DNA from: Roseomonas indoligenes
GTDB lineage: Bacteria > Pseudomonadota > Alphaproteobacteria > Acetobacterales > Acetobacteraceae
Assembly: GCF_017813365.1 (NCBI RefSeq)
Contig: NZ_JAGIZA010000005.1
Coordinates: 310,001-374,000, forward strand
Direction of reading: 5' to 3'
DNA length: 64,000 nt
Below the pieces are notes generated by a model. It saw only the letters and a program-made list of their open reading frames with translations, was not told where the DNA came from and searched no databases. A program made the translations under genes and the position numbers. Positions 18,577-27,065 of this stretch are shown here, piece after piece (position 1 is the first letter of the stretch; every line of letters starts with the position of its first letter).

Positions 18577-18906
18577 TCAGCCCTTCCCGAGGTCGGTGGC
18601 GATCCCCTCGATCCGCTCCGCCACCCGCGCCAGCCGCTCGGCCAGCCGCGGATCAGTCGGCGCCGCCGGGGGCAGCATCCCCGCCCGCGCCTGGGCCAGC
18701 TCCACCTTCAGGTCGTGCACCTCGTCGGCCAGCAGGAGGGAGGCGAGCAGCAGCAGCCGCGATTCGCCGTAGGATCCGCCCATGGTCCGCACGGAGGAGA
18801 CGCGGCGGTCCACCTCCGCCGCCAGAGCGACGAGATGCGCCTCCTGCCCGTCCTCGCAGGACACGGGATGGCTGTAGCCGCCGACGCGAACCGTCACCTG
18901 TCCCAA
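18577..18906 (-). CDS. zapA: Cell division protein ZapA
   Basis: A 109-residue FtsZ-bundling protein that acts at the division ring. N-terminal beta-rich domain begins MGQVTVRVGGYSHPVSCEDGQ (about 1-45), containing the HLVALAAEVDRRVSSV helix, and the C-terminal part is a coiled coil (LLLADEVHDLKVELAQA and LAERLARVAERIEGIATDL) used for dimer-tetramer assembly. Length and position before 6S RNA and fthC are typical. It follows a small coiled-coil gene after 44 bases, probably in one transcript. Confidence 0.92.
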   Translation of the reverse strand: MGQVTVRVGGYSHPVSCEDGQEAHLVALAAEVDRRVSSVRTMGGSYGESRLLLLASLLLADEVHDLKVELAQARAGMLPPAAPTDPRLAERLARVAERIEGIATDLGKG

Positions 18907-18950
18907 AGCCTAGCCCTCCAACGCCATCAAGAATCGTCTAGCCTCGCCGA

Positions 18951-19247
18951 TCATCCGAGGTTCGGGCCGGTGGGGCCGCTCGCGCCGCCTTCATCCTCCG
19001 GCAGCCCTGCCTCGTCGAAGGCGGCGTCCTCGTCCAGCCCTTCCTCGGCAAGGATCGGCGATCCTTCCGGCAGGGCGGCGCGCAACCGGGCAATGGTCGC
19101 CTCCAGCCGTGCCGAAAGCGCCGCCACCTCCTCGACCGGCACGCCCACCGGGGAGGGCTCCACGCGCGGCATCGCGGCCGCAGCCCGCGCCAGCCGCTCC
19201 ACCGCCGCTTCCAAACGCGCGGCCGCCTCTGCCAGGCTGTCCGACAT
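18951..19247 (-). CDS. Small coiled-coil protein upstream of zapA (DUF4164-like)
   Basis: A 98-residue acidic protein. Residues 1-60 are Ala/Leu/Glu/Arg heptads (LAEAAARLEAAVERLARAA and VAALSARLEATIARLRAAL) that predict a coiled coil; the C-terminal third is acidic and probably disordered. In many alphaproteobacteria a small coiled-coil gene of the DUF4164 type lies directly upstream of zapA, which suggests a division-related role, but I assign the family by position and shape only. ATG at 19247 chosen because the longer frame up to 19766 runs antisense through another gene. Confidence 0.68.
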   Translation of the reverse strand: MSDSLAEAAARLEAAVERLARAAAAMPRVEPSPVGVPVEEVAALSARLEATIARLRAALPEGSPILAEEGLDEDAAFDEAGLPEDEGGASGPTGPNLG

Positions 19248-19305
19248 GCCGCCCCCAACCTCCGGGCCCGCGCCAGACGACGGGCCAGTCAACACCGAGC
19301 GCTCC

Positions 19306-19824
19306 GTGCCGGAAGCAACCGAGCCGCCAGGATCCCTGCGACCGGTCCTGACACGTGAGCGTGATGGCTTTACGCATCCCCCCGCAAGGGGGTCAACCGC
19401 GGCACTGCCCGCCGTCCGCTTCCATTCCGCCGGGGAAGCCGCTGCGGCCCTGTCCCTTGCCCCACCTTCAGGCCTGCTCCTCCTCTCCGCCCCCGGGGCC
19501 GCCGCATGGCCCGGGGCTGCTGTCGTGGCGGCTATGATCGCCCGCGCCCTGGCGCACCATCCCGGCGCACCCCACCGCGCCGCGCTGGACTGCGCCAGCG
19601 CCCCCGGCCTGGCCCTGGACGCGCTGCGCCAGGGCTGGCGCCTGCTGGTGCTGGACCCTGCCCACCCCGCCTTCCCCGCCGTCCGGGCCGCGGCCGAGGA
19701 GGTCGGCGCCGCCCTGCTACCCGAGCCGCCGGAGGCGCTGGACCTCTCGCGCCTGGACCTCGGCAAGCCCGGCGGCCTGGCGATCCTCGCCCGCCATCTC
19801 GGGGTCTCCGTGACGGAGCTTTAA
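19306..19824 (+). CDS. Conserved-looking hypothetical protein
   Basis: A product of about 172 residues from a GTG at 19306; no ATG exists near the N-terminus, so the start is uncertain and could lie downstream. The region from RFHSAGEAAAAL to the end has well-spaced hydrophobic segments (GLLLLSAPGAAAWPG, WRLLVLDPAHPAFPAVRAAA, LAILARHLGVSV) that look like alternating strands and helices of a compact domain. I recognise no family. It is divergent from the zapA unit and 69 bases before a small secreted protein. Codon use agrees with a real gene, but function is unknown. Confidence 0.6.
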   Translation: MPEATEPPGSLRPVLTRERDGFTHPPARGSTAALPAVRFHSAGEAAAALSLAPPSGLLLLSAPGAAAWPGAAVVAAMIARALAHHPGAPHRAALDCASAPGLALDALRQGWRLLVLDPAHPAFPAVRAAAEEVGAALLPEPPEALDLSRLDLGKPGGLAILARHLGVSVTEL

Positions 19825-19893
19825 CCCCGTCTCCACGCCGCGCCGGGCCTGCCATGGCGTTGAGAAAGCCCATCCCCACCGAGGAACTCCGCC

Positions 19894-20142
19894 ATGCGCC
19901 TTCTCCTTCCCGCCGCTCTCCTTGCCGCCACGCTCGCGGCCGCTCTTCCCGCCCAGGCCCGGGAAGGCGGCTGCATCAAGGACGGCGCGGCGGGCGCGGT
20001 CGCCGGACATTTCGTTGGCAGCGGCCACGCGGTCGCCGGCGCCGCGGTCGGCTGTGCCGTCGGCGTCCACCGCCGCCACGCGGCCGAGCGCCGGGAGCAG
20101 CAACAGCAGCAGCAGCCGAACGGGAACGGCAACAACGGCTGA
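19894..20142 (+). CDS. Small secreted glycine-zipper-like protein
   Basis: An 82-residue exported protein. Signal peptide about 1-22 (ending AQAREGG), then a short Gly/Ala segment with small residues at regular spacing (GAAGAVAGHFVGSGHAVAGAAVGCAVGVH) of the glycine-zipper kind, and a charged tail ending in six glutamines and a Gly/Asn stretch. GAGGA precedes the ATG at a good distance. Proteins of this shape often associate with the outer membrane, but no specific function is known. Confidence 0.7.
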   Translation: MRLLLPAALLAATLAAALPAQAREGGCIKDGAAGAVAGHFVGSGHAVAGAAVGCAVGVHRRHAAERREQQQQQQPNGNGNNG

Positions 20143-20249
20143 TGCGACGGTCACGGGCCCTCTCCCCCGGGGCCCGTGACAACCCTGCCGCCCTGCGGCT
20201 TACTCCCCCCGCCCGCCCTCAAGGCCCCGGCAGAGGAGGAACCCGCCCC

Positions 20250-21167
20250 ATGCAGCTCACCCCCAAGGTCCGCGAGATCCTCGGCTGGTACGAGAGCGAC
20301 AATCCCGGCACCAAGGCGAACCTCGCCCGCATCCTGATGGAGGGCCGGCTCGGCGGCACCGGCCGCATGGTAATCCTGCCAGTGGACCAGGGCTTCGAGC
20401 ACGGCCCCGCCCGCTCCTTCGCCCCCAACCCCGCGGCCTACGACCCCCGCTATCACTTCGAGCTGGCGATCGAAGCCGGGCTGAACGCCTATGCCGCCCC
20501 GCTCGGCATGATCGAGGCCGGCGCCGCCACCTATGCCGGCGCCATCCCGACCATCCTGAAGGTGAACAGCAGCAACTCGCTCTCCACCACCAAGGACCAG
20601 GCCGTCACGGGCACGGTTGCGGACGCCCTGCGCCTGGGCTGCTCCGCCATCGGCTTCACCATCTACCCGGGCAGCGAGTACCAGTTCGAGATGATGGAGG
20701 AGCTGCGCGAATTGGCCGAGGAGGCGAAGGCCTCCGGCCTCGCCGTCGTGGTCTGGAGCTACCCGCGCGGCCCGATGCTGGACAAGGTCGGGGAGACCGC
20801 GCTCGACATCTGCGCCTATGCCGCGCACATGGCCGCCCTTCTCGGCGCCCACATCATCAAGGTGAAGCCGCCCGCCGAGGCGATCTTCCTCGATGCGGCG
20901 AAGAAGACCTACGAGAAGAGCCCCGTGCCCGACATCGGCACCCTCTCTGGCCGCATCGCGCATGTGGTGCAGGCCTGCTTCGGCGGCCGTCGCCTCGTCG
21001 TCTTCTCCGGCGGCGAGTCCGGGACGAGCGAAGCCATGGTGGAGATGGCGCGCGGCATCCATGCCGGCGGCGGCAACGGCTCCATTATCGGCCGCAACAC
21101 CTTCCAGCGCCCGAAGGCGGAGGCGCTGAAGCTGCTCTCCGACATCATCGAGGTCTACAAGGCCTGA
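20250..21167 (+). CDS. Class I fructose-bisphosphate aldolase (DhnA type)
   Basis: Cleaves fructose 1,6-bisphosphate to dihydroxyacetone phosphate and glyceraldehyde 3-phosphate through a Schiff base. The 305-residue product has the DhnA/FbaB layout: PVDQGFEHGPARSFAPN near residue 48, VNSSNSLS, FTIYPGSEYQFEMMEE, and IIKVKPP carrying the likely Schiff-base Lys, then VFSGGES and GNGSIIGRN for phosphate binding. A strong ribosome-binding site (GAGGAGGA at 20233-20240) precedes the ATG at 20250. It stands alone, convergent with a VOC-family gene. Confidence 0.93.
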   Translation: MQLTPKVREILGWYESDNPGTKANLARILMEGRLGGTGRMVILPVDQGFEHGPARSFAPNPAAYDPRYHFELAIEAGLNAYAAPLGMIEAGAATYAGAIPTILKVNSSNSLSTTKDQAVTGTVADALRLGCSAIGFTIYPGSEYQFEMMEELRELAEEAKASGLAVVVWSYPRGPMLDKVGETALDICAYAAHMAALLGAHIIKVKPPAEAIFLDAAKKTYEKSPVPDIGTLSGRIAHVVQACFGGRRLVVFSGGESGTSEAMVEMARGIHAGGGNGSIIGRNTFQRPKAEALKLLSDIIEVYKA

Positions 21168-21209
21168 TCCGCACGCCGGGCGCCCCTCCGGGGCCGCCCC
21201 TCACGGCCG

Positions 21210-21593
21210 CTAGGTGCCGAAGAACCAGACATGCCCTTTGGGATCGCGCGCCGCATAGCCGCGTCCGCGATAGCCTTCGCCCAATGGCTCCCGCACCACC
21301 TCGGCCCAGGCCTGCCGCGCCCGCCTGCAATGCGCGTCCACATCGTCCCTGACGACATGGATCGTCTGCGTGAAGCCGCCGACCTCGGCCACGCCGAGCC
21401 AACCCTGCCCGTCCTCCTTGACGGAGCCGAGCATCGCCATGCCCGTGCCGGACACCCTCTCCGCGTGCTCGATCCACCCGCCCTCGCCGGCATAGGCCGC
21501 GTGCTCGGCGAGGCCGAACGCGTCCTGCAGGAAGGCCATCGCGCCCGCCACGTCGCGGTAGCGAAGGCATGGTATCACCCCACCGAAGCCCAC
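21210..21593 (-). CDS. VOC/glyoxalase-family protein
   Basis: A 127-residue single vicinal-oxygen-chelate domain: [23 protein letters not shown] starts the first beta-alpha-beta unit, and the end reads [16 protein letters not shown], the usual final strand with the metal-ligand-like Glu/His region. Members bind small molecules or detoxify aldehydes and antibiotics; the substrate cannot be told. It is divergent from thiE with only 17 bases between the starts, so the two share a promoter region. Confidence 0.88.
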   Translation of the reverse strand: MGFGGVIPCLRYRDVAGAMAFLQDAFGLAEHAAYAGEGGWIEHAERVSGTGMAMLGSVKEDGQGWLGVAEVGGFTQTIHVVRDDVDAHCRRARQAWAEVVREPLGEGYRGRGYAARDPKGHVWFFGT

Positions 21594-21610
21594 CGGACCC
21601 CCTCCCCTCG

Positions 21611-22234
21611 ATGACCGATTGCCGACTCTACCTCATCACCCCGCCGCGCATCGACCTCGCGACCTTCGCGGACGACCTCGCCCGCGCGCTGGATGCCGGC
21701 GACGTCGCCTGCCTGCAGCTCCGCCTGAAGGAGGCACCGGAGGACGAGGTGCGCCGCGCCATCGACACGCTGCGGCCCGTGGCGCAGGCGCGGGACGTCG
21801 CCTTCCTGCTGAACGACAACGCCGAACTGGCCGCGCGCACGGGCTGCGACGGCGCCCATCTCGGCCAGGAGGACGGCGACCACGCGCGCGCCCGGCAGCT
21901 GCTGAAGGACGGCACCCTCGGCATCACCTGCCATGCCAGCCGCCACCTCGCGATGGAGGCGGGGGAACTGGGGGCCGACTACGTCGCCTTCGGCGCCTTT
22001 TTCCCCACCACGACCAAGGACGCCCAGCACCATGCCGAGCCCGAGATCCTGGAGTGGTGGTCCTCGCTCTTCGAGATCCCGAGCGTCGCGATCGGCGGCA
22101 TCACCGCGGAGAACTGCGCCCCGCTGGTCCGCGCCGGCGCCGATTTCCTGGCCGTGGTCGGCGCGGTGTGGAGCCATCGGGAAGGTCCCGCCGCCGGCGT
22201 GCGCGCGATGAACGCCGCCATCGCCGCGGCCTGA
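21611..22234 (+). CDS. thiE: Thiamine-phosphate synthase ThiE
   Basis: Couples HMP-pyrophosphate with the thiazole phosphate to give thiamine phosphate. The 207-residue TIM-barrel product has [26 protein letters not shown], then [47 protein letters not shown]; these match the phosphate- and substrate-binding loops of the family. The motif usually reading GxSxH here is GITCHAS. The ATG at 21611 gives [12 protein letters not shown]. No other thi gene or TPP riboswitch is adjacent, so it is an orphan here. Confidence 0.9.
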   Translation: MTDCRLYLITPPRIDLATFADDLARALDAGDVACLQLRLKEAPEDEVRRAIDTLRPVAQARDVAFLLNDNAELAARTGCDGAHLGQEDGDHARARQLLKDGTLGITCHASRHLAMEAGELGADYVAFGAFFPTTTKDAQHHAEPEILEWWSSLFEIPSVAIGGITAENCAPLVRAGADFLAVVGAVWSHREGPAAGVRAMNAAIAAA

Positions 22235-22266
22235 GCCGGCCGGATCCACGGCCCGGAAACACGAAA

Positions 22267-22296
22267 GGCCGCGCCCCCCGGTCAGGAGGCGCGGCC
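22267..22296 (-). terminator. Bidirectional terminator between thiE and a small secreted-protein gene
   Basis: GGCCGCGCC at 22267-22275 pairs with GGCGCGGCC at 22288-22296. On the minus strand the stem is followed by TTTCGTGTTT, which fits a terminator for the gene ending at 22320; on the plus strand no T-run follows. Confidence 0.6.
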
Positions 22297-22319
22297 CTCG
22301 GGCCGGACGGGAACCGGTC

Positions 22320-22589
22320 CTAGCGGACGATGGAAACGCCCGGCGAACGCGTGCCCTCCGGCGTGATCGAGCCGGCAGGCGCGGTCTGCTGGGGCATCGG
22401 GGCCGGAGCGCCCGGCGCGCCCTCCAGCACCATGCCGCCGCCGTTGTAGGCGCGATCCGAATCCGCGGTGCGGCCGCCCCGGTCGATCGGCGGGCCGGGG
22501 GAGCGGTGGTTGGTGCGGCCGTCCCGCATGTCGGCCAGGGCCGGAGCAGCGACGAGCACAGCGGTCGCCGCGATGGCAAGAATGCGCAT
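22320..22589 (-). CDS. Small secreted protein, unknown function
   Basis: An 89-residue exported protein with a clear signal peptide (about 1-19, ending APALAD) and a short Gly/Pro/Arg-rich, probably unstructured mature part that holds SPGPPIDRGGRTADSDRAYN and a Pro/Gln patch. The ATG at 22589 is preceded by a GAGG-containing stretch. It is divergent from the FkbM gene (84 bases between starts) and ends at a hairpin terminator. No family recognised. Confidence 0.62.
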   Translation of the reverse strand: MRILAIAATAVLVAAPALADMRDGRTNHRSPGPPIDRGGRTADSDRAYNGGGMVLEGAPGAPAPMPQQTAPAGSITPEGTRSPGVSIVR

Positions 22590-22673
22590 GGTGGACCTCC
22601 GAGTTGATCCCCCGGTCAACGCCCCCCCTTTTCCCCGGTTGCACCGCGGCGTGGCCCCGGCCAAGACCGTGCC

Positions 22674-23378
22674 ATGGACGAACTGACCTTCCTCGCCGCC
22701 CTGCACCGCCCGGGCACGCTGGTGGATGTCGGTGCGCATGAGGGCCTTCTCTCCCTTCCCCTCGCCGCCCTGCCAGGCGCGCGGGTGATCGCCTTCGAGC
22801 CTCTGGCCGAGGCCCGGGCGGTGCTGGCGGGGCGCGCCGGCGGGATCACGATCCGCGCGGAAGCCCTGGGCGACGCGCCGGGCGTGCTCGATCTGTCCGT
22901 CCCAGTGCTGGACGGCGTGCCGCAGTGGCAATGGGCCAGCACCGCGAAGGGCTACGCCGCGCATGAGAGCGCACGGGTGTCCGTGCGCCGGAACCCCGTT
23001 CCCGTCATCACCCTGGACAGCCTCTCGATCCCGGACCTCACCGCGCTGAAGATCGACGCGGAGGGCGCCGAATACGCCGTTCTGCGCGGCGCGCGGGAAA
23101 CCCTGGCCCGCTGCCGCCCCGTCCTGACCCTGGAACTGGAGGAGCGCCACGCGGAAGGCTGCACCTGGGCCGTGCCCGCCTTCCTCGACGCCCTGGGATA
23201 CGAGACCTGCTTCGCGCACCAGGGCCGCTGGCACCCTATGGCGGCGCTGCATCGCCCGACCATGCAGCGCGCGAGCCCCGACCCCTCGGTGTTCGAGGCC
23301 TCGGACCCCTATATCTTCAACTTCTACGCCTGGCCGCTGGAGCGCGCGGCGGAAGCCCGCGCGCTCCTCCAACACTAA
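22674..23378 (+). CDS. FkbM-family SAM-dependent methyltransferase
   Basis: A 234-residue Rossmann-fold O-methyltransferase. Motif I is TLVDVGAHEGLLSLPLAAL (about 15-33), the acidic motif follows at VIAFEPLAEARAVL, and the typical FkbM phrase LTALKIDAEGAEYAVLRGARETL lies at 119-141, with LTLELEERHAEG after it. FkbM enzymes methylate sugars or lipids; no glycan genes are adjacent, so the substrate is unknown. The ATG at 22674 is the only reasonable start. It ends 7 bases from the convergent DUF533 gene. Confidence 0.88.
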   Translation: MDELTFLAALHRPGTLVDVGAHEGLLSLPLAALPGARVIAFEPLAEARAVLAGRAGGITIRAEALGDAPGVLDLSVPVLDGVPQWQWASTAKGYAAHESARVSVRRNPVPVITLDSLSIPDLTALKIDAEGAEYAVLRGARETLARCRPVLTLELEERHAEGCTWAVPAFLDALGYETCFAHQGRWHPMAALHRPTMQRASPDPSVFEASDPYIFNFYAWPLERAAEARALLQH

Positions 23379-23385
23379 GGCCGGC

Positions 23386-24549
23386 TTAGCCCTGCTGCGG
23401 CGCGCTCAGCTCGCCGGACTGCACCAGTTGGTGCGCCTCCGCGGCCTGGGCCTCCAGGGACTGCCGCAGACCGGCGGCCAGCCCCAGCCGATGCGCCAGC
23501 GCGTCCAGATAGGCACGCTCCGCCGCCGTGTCCGGCTCCGCCACCAGCCGGGAGACCATGTAGATCTCGGACTTCTGGGCATCCGTGCGCGCCATCGCCG
23601 CGATCGCGGCGGGATCGACTGGCGCGTCCAGCGCCTGGAAGACGAAGCCCTTGGCATCGGCATCCAGGCCCAGCCGCTCCACCTCGTCGAAGATCCGGTT
23701 GCGCTCCGAATCGTCCAGGTGCCCGTCCGCCTTCGCCGCCGCGATCATCGCGCGGATAAGGGAGAGCCCGAAGGGATGCCCGTCCGCCCCCGGCGCGTCG
23801 TCGCGGGCGAACTCCGTCGGGGGCGGCAGGGCGGGCGCGCCCTGCGCGGGTGCGGCGCCGGACCAGGGGCCCGTCGAAGGAACTGAGGCCGAGCCGGAAG
23901 GCATGGAGGACGGCGCCGGTGCGCCACCCTGCGCCTGGGAATCCTGCCACTGCTTCCAGGCGCGATAAGCCAGCGTGCCCAGCACGGCCATGCCGCCCAT
24001 CCGCAGCAGCCCGCCGCCGCCGCTGCGCCGGCCACCGCCGAGAAGGGAGCCGAGCAGCCCGCCGGCCGCGGCCGTTCCGATGCCGCCGCCGAGCATTCCC
24101 CCAAGGCCGCCACCGAGCCCACCGCCGGTCCCGCTGCCCGCGGCACCACCGAGGCTGCCGATCGGTCCGCCGAAGAAGCCGCCACCGCTCCGGTCGCTGT
24201 CCTGGTCGCCCGCCCGGCCCGGCGTCGCCACGGTGCCGGCCGTGTCGCGCTCATCGCCCAGGCTGCCGATCGGGCCGCCGAAGAAACCGCCCCCGCTCCC
24301 CGACCGGCCCTCGTCGCCGAGGCTGCCGATCGGCCCGCCGAACATGCCGCCGCCACGCGATCCGCCCTGGCTCCCAAGGCTGCCGATCCCGCCGCCCAAC
24401 AGGCCCCCCAGCACGTCCCGCAGCGATCCGCCACCGCCCGCGCCGCCGCCAAGGCTGCCGATCCCGCCGCCCCCGCGGGAGTCCGTCCAGCGCCCGCCAC
24501 CGGAGCCTCCTCCGAGGAATCCGTCCAGCAGCCCCTTCGTATCAAACAT
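23386..24549 (-). CDS. DUF533/TerB-like inner-membrane protein with Gly-rich repeats
   Basis: A 387-residue protein in two parts. Residues about 1-190 are Gly/Ser-rich with five copies of an IGSLG-containing repeat, followed by a possible membrane segment (GMAVLGTLAYRAWKQW). The C-terminal domain (about 255-380) is TerB-like: LIRAMIAAAKADGHLDDSERNRIF with acidic residues at the metal-binding site, then a helical bundle to YLDALAHRLGLA. DUF533 proteins (YebE-like) are envelope proteins of unknown function. Family members normally have a short N-terminal part, so the repeat expansion is unusual. Confidence 0.82.
   Translation of the reverse strand: MFDTKGLLDGFLGGGSGGGRWTDSRGGGGIGSLGGGAGGGGSLRDVLGGLLGGGIGSLGSQGGSRGGGMFGGPIGSLGDEGRSGSGGGFFGGPIGSLGDERDTAGTVATPGRAGDQDSDRSGGGFFGGPIGSLGGAAGSGTGGGLGGGLGGMLGGGIGTAAAGGLLGSLLGGGRRSGGGGLLRMGGMAVLGTLAYRAWKQWQDSQAQGGAPAPSSMPSGSASVPSTGPWSGAAPAQGAPALPPPTEFARDDAPGADGHPFGLSLIRAMIAAAKADGHLDDSERNRIFDEVERLGLDADAKGFVFQALDAPVDPAAIAAMARTDAQKSEIYMVSRLVAEPDTAAERAYLDALAHRLGLAAGLRQSLEAQAAEAHQLVQSGELSAPQQG
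24152..24475. repeat. Degenerate in-gene repeat, five copies
   Basis: A unit beginning AGGCTGCCGATC recurs at 24152, 24260, 24320, 24377 and 24452 inside the DUF533 gene. The first three copies share about 29 bases (through the codons of FFGGPIGSLG) with few differences; the last two share only the IGSLG core. Spacing is uneven (57-108 bases), so this is an expanded coding repeat and not a simple tandem array. Confidence 0.75.
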
Positions 24550-24613
24550 TAGCGTCTCTCCCGATCAGACCGGAGAAACGCGACAGCCCGCGCTTCGATG
24601 CGCCGCCACGCCT

Positions 24614-25897
24614 TCAGGCGGTGGCGCCAGCCCGGGCGGCACCCTGCCCCAGACCGGCCTCCGCCTGCCGCAGCAGCGCTGCGAAATCCTCCGCCCTGCC
24701 CGGCCCAGCGGCCACGCCCACCCGCAACGCCGCCCCGGGTCCGGGGTGGAACGGGTCCTGCGGCCCCAGGCGCTCCGGGATCAGCCTCGGCAGGTCCTCC
24801 GCCAGCCGCTGCGCCGCATGCGGCGGAATCCCGTCCAGCAGCAGCGCGAAGCTCCGGGCACCATGCCGGAACACCAGGTCGTCCATCCGCAGCGCGCCGG
24901 CCAGGGCCAGGGCCAGATCCCGCATCGGCACACCCTCCTCAGGCGCCGAGAGCTCCACCAGCAGCAGCCCGATCCCCCGCCCCCGCCGCCGGGATTGCCG
25001 GAACCGCTCCGCCCCCACCGCCCCGAGAAGGTGGGAAGAGAGCGCCCCCGTCGCGGGATCCCGCCGCAACCCCCGCTCCGCCGCCGTCCGGCGCCGGTAG
25101 GTCAGCAACTCGAAAAGGTCGCCCAGAGGACGCCGCATGCCGGCATCGCCCCGCGTCTCGAAGTGGCGGAGATAACCCGCCAGCAGCGCGCCATAGACCA
25201 GCGCCGCCCCCATCTTTGCGGCCCAGCCGCCGAACAGCGCCGCCAGCGGAACCCCCGCCACCAGCCGCAGCACGGCGAAGAAAGCGAGCTGGTCGAAGGT
25301 CAGCACCACCGCCAGGCAGAAGATGATCCGCAGCCCGTGCAGCCGCCCGAACAGCGGCGCCACCCCCTCGTACAGCAGGACGAGCATGAGGCTGTCCACG
25401 AAGAGCAGCAGCGTGCCCCAGACCATCAGCACGCCCATCTGGTCGACGAAGCCGACATCGGGCGGCGCGCCGCCGAACGTCACGGGCGTGTAGAAGCGCA
25501 GGAGGAGACAGGTGGCGACGACGAGCATGTTGCCGATCAGCAGCCCGTAGACGGGCTGGCGCACCGCCTCCGCGTCCTCCTTCACGTAGAGCAGCAGCAC
25601 CATCGCCAGCTTGCCGGAGAAGAGCACCACGGAGCCGGGCGAGATCAGCCCGAAGGGCAGCTGGATGAAGAACACCGCCGCCAGATACGTCTCCAGGAAG
25701 TGCATTACCCCCAGGCCGCAGACGAAGACGCCGGTTCCCAGCGCCCCGCGCGCCCGGAACAGCACCGCCATCGTGCCGAAGTAGAGAATCGCCTGGAGCA
25801 GCAGCAGCGCGGCCCCGCTCAACGCCAGGATGTCCTGTCCCAGGGAATCATGCGCCCGCCCCATGCCGCCGACCGGAGCATGAGCATCGAACCTCAA
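24614..25897 (-). CDS. Multi-pass membrane protein with degenerate GGDEF-like domain
   Basis: A 427-residue protein. The N-terminal 265 residues hold about seven hydrophobic helices (for example ILALSGAALLLLQAILYFG, SVVLFSGKLAMVLLLYVKED, LLIGNMLVVATCLLL), making a membrane sensor. After a basic linker the C-terminal part starts DPATGALSSHLL, corresponding to DxLTGLxNR of diguanylate cyclases, but where the active site GGDEF is expected it reads HGARSF (RHGARSFALLL). It should therefore be inactive as a cyclase and may bind nucleotide or act as a scaffold. Assignment to the GGDEF superfamily rests on these two landmarks only. It lies 43 bases after epmA on the same strand. Confidence 0.72.
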   Translation of the reverse strand: MRFDAHAPVGGMGRAHDSLGQDILALSGAALLLLQAILYFGTMAVLFRARGALGTGVFVCGLGVMHFLETYLAAVFFIQLPFGLISPGSVVLFSGKLAMVLLLYVKEDAEAVRQPVYGLLIGNMLVVATCLLLRFYTPVTFGGAPPDVGFVDQMGVLMVWGTLLLFVDSLMLVLLYEGVAPLFGRLHGLRIIFCLAVVLTFDQLAFFAVLRLVAGVPLAALFGGWAAKMGAALVYGALLAGYLRHFETRGDAGMRRPLGDLFELLTYRRRTAAERGLRRDPATGALSSHLLGAVGAERFRQSRRRGRGIGLLLVELSAPEEGVPMRDLALALAGALRMDDLVFRHGARSFALLLDGIPPHAAQRLAEDLPRLIPERLGPQDPFHPGPGAALRVGVAAGPGRAEDFAALLRQAEAGLGQGAARAGATA

Positions 25898-25940
25898 AGG
25901 TCAACTTACGGTTGAATTCATGCTTCGGAATATACCTGCC

Positions 25941-26999
25941 TTAACCCGGAGCCCCGTAAGGCCACCCGCCCAGCCAGCGCACCCCGTCGAGGTCCGGCAC
26001 CCCGGCCGCCAGCATCGCCAAGCGGTCGAAGCCCAGTGCGATCCCCGCCACGGGCGGCATCCCCTGCCGCAGCGCCGCGATGAAGTCCTCGTCCACGCCC
26101 CAGGCGGCGCCATGCAGCGCCTCCCGCTCCGCCACGTCGCGGGCGAAGCGCGCGGCCTGCTCGGCCGGGTCCAGAAGCTCGTCGAAGGCGTTGCCGAGTT
26201 CCAGCCCGGCCGCGAAGACCTCGAAGCGCAGCGCCGCGCGCGGATCGGCCGGGTCTCGGCGGGCCAGCGCCGCCTGCGGCGCCGGCCAGTGCGTCAGAAA
26301 GGTCCCGCGCCCGCGCCCGAGCCCGGGCTCCACATGCTCCAGCATCAGCCGGAAGAAGAGGTCCTCCCACCCCAGCCCCTCCGGCACGGAAAGCCCCGCA
26401 CCGCGCGCCGAGGACACCAGCACGGCCGCATCCCCTTCCGCCGTGACGGGATCGACGGAGGCCAGCACGTCTACCCCCACGCGCGCGAAGGCCTCCGCCA
26501 CCGTCACGTGCTCGAAGGGGGCGGAAAGGTCCGTTTCCACACCGGCATGCGCCACGCGGGGTGGCAGCACGGCGCGCAGATAGTCCTCCACCGCGTCCAT
26601 CAGCCCCTCCAGCCCGGCGCCGAGCAGGTAGACCTCCAGCATCGTGAATTCGGGTGCGTGTCGGGCCGAGACCTCCCCGTTCCGCCAGACCCGCGCCAAC
26701 TCGAAGACGCTTCCCGCGCCCCCCACCAGCAGCCGCTTGATCGCAAGCTCCGGCGAGGTCCGCAGCCACAGATCCTGCCCCTCCCCGCGCCCGAGATGCG
26801 GCTCGAAGCGGCTGCGGAAGCCGTGCAGGTGCACCTCCATCCCCGGCACGGGCACGAGGCAGGGCGTCTCCACCTCCATCAGGCCCCGGTCCTCCCAGAA
26901 AGACCGGGTCTCCCGGACCAGCGCCGCCCGCCGCCGCAAGGCCGGCAGCCGCGCCGCCATAGCCTCCGGGTGCCATGGGGGAAGAGGGTCATACGCCAC
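25941..26999 (-). CDS. epmA: EF-P--(R)-beta-lysine ligase EpmA (GenX)
   Basis: Class II lysyl-tRNA-synthetase paralogue that attaches beta-lysine to EF-P. The 352-residue product matches only the catalytic core: motif 2 region FELARVWRNGEVSARHAPEFTMLEVY, LRTSPELAIKRLL, and motif 3 GIALGFDRLAML near the end; the N-terminal anticodon-binding domain of LysS is absent, as in EpmA. It is divergent from epmB with 66 bases between starts, and efp is 4 kb away on the same side as epmB, so the three genes of the pathway are grouped. The start at 26999 (MAYDPLPPWHP) fits the family N-terminus. Confidence 0.93.
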   Translation of the reverse strand: MAYDPLPPWHPEAMAARLPALRRRAALVRETRSFWEDRGLMEVETPCLVPVPGMEVHLHGFRSRFEPHLGRGEGQDLWLRTSPELAIKRLLVGGAGSVFELARVWRNGEVSARHAPEFTMLEVYLLGAGLEGLMDAVEDYLRAVLPPRVAHAGVETDLSAPFEHVTVAEAFARVGVDVLASVDPVTAEGDAAVLVSSARGAGLSVPEGLGWEDLFFRLMLEHVEPGLGRGRGTFLTHWPAPQAALARRDPADPRAALRFEVFAAGLELGNAFDELLDPAEQAARFARDVAEREALHGAAWGVDEDFIAALRQGMPPVAGIALGFDRLAMLAAGVPDLDGVRWLGGWPYGAPG

Positions 27000-27065
27000 G
27001 CTCGGGCCTCCGTTCCGCAGGCTTCCCGTGACACAACCACCCGTCCCGGGCTACCAGCCCCCGCC

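Noticed and set aside
21594-21610. TPP riboswitch upstream of thiE
   Set aside because: Only 17 bases separate the thiE start from the divergent VOC-family gene, too short for a THI-box.
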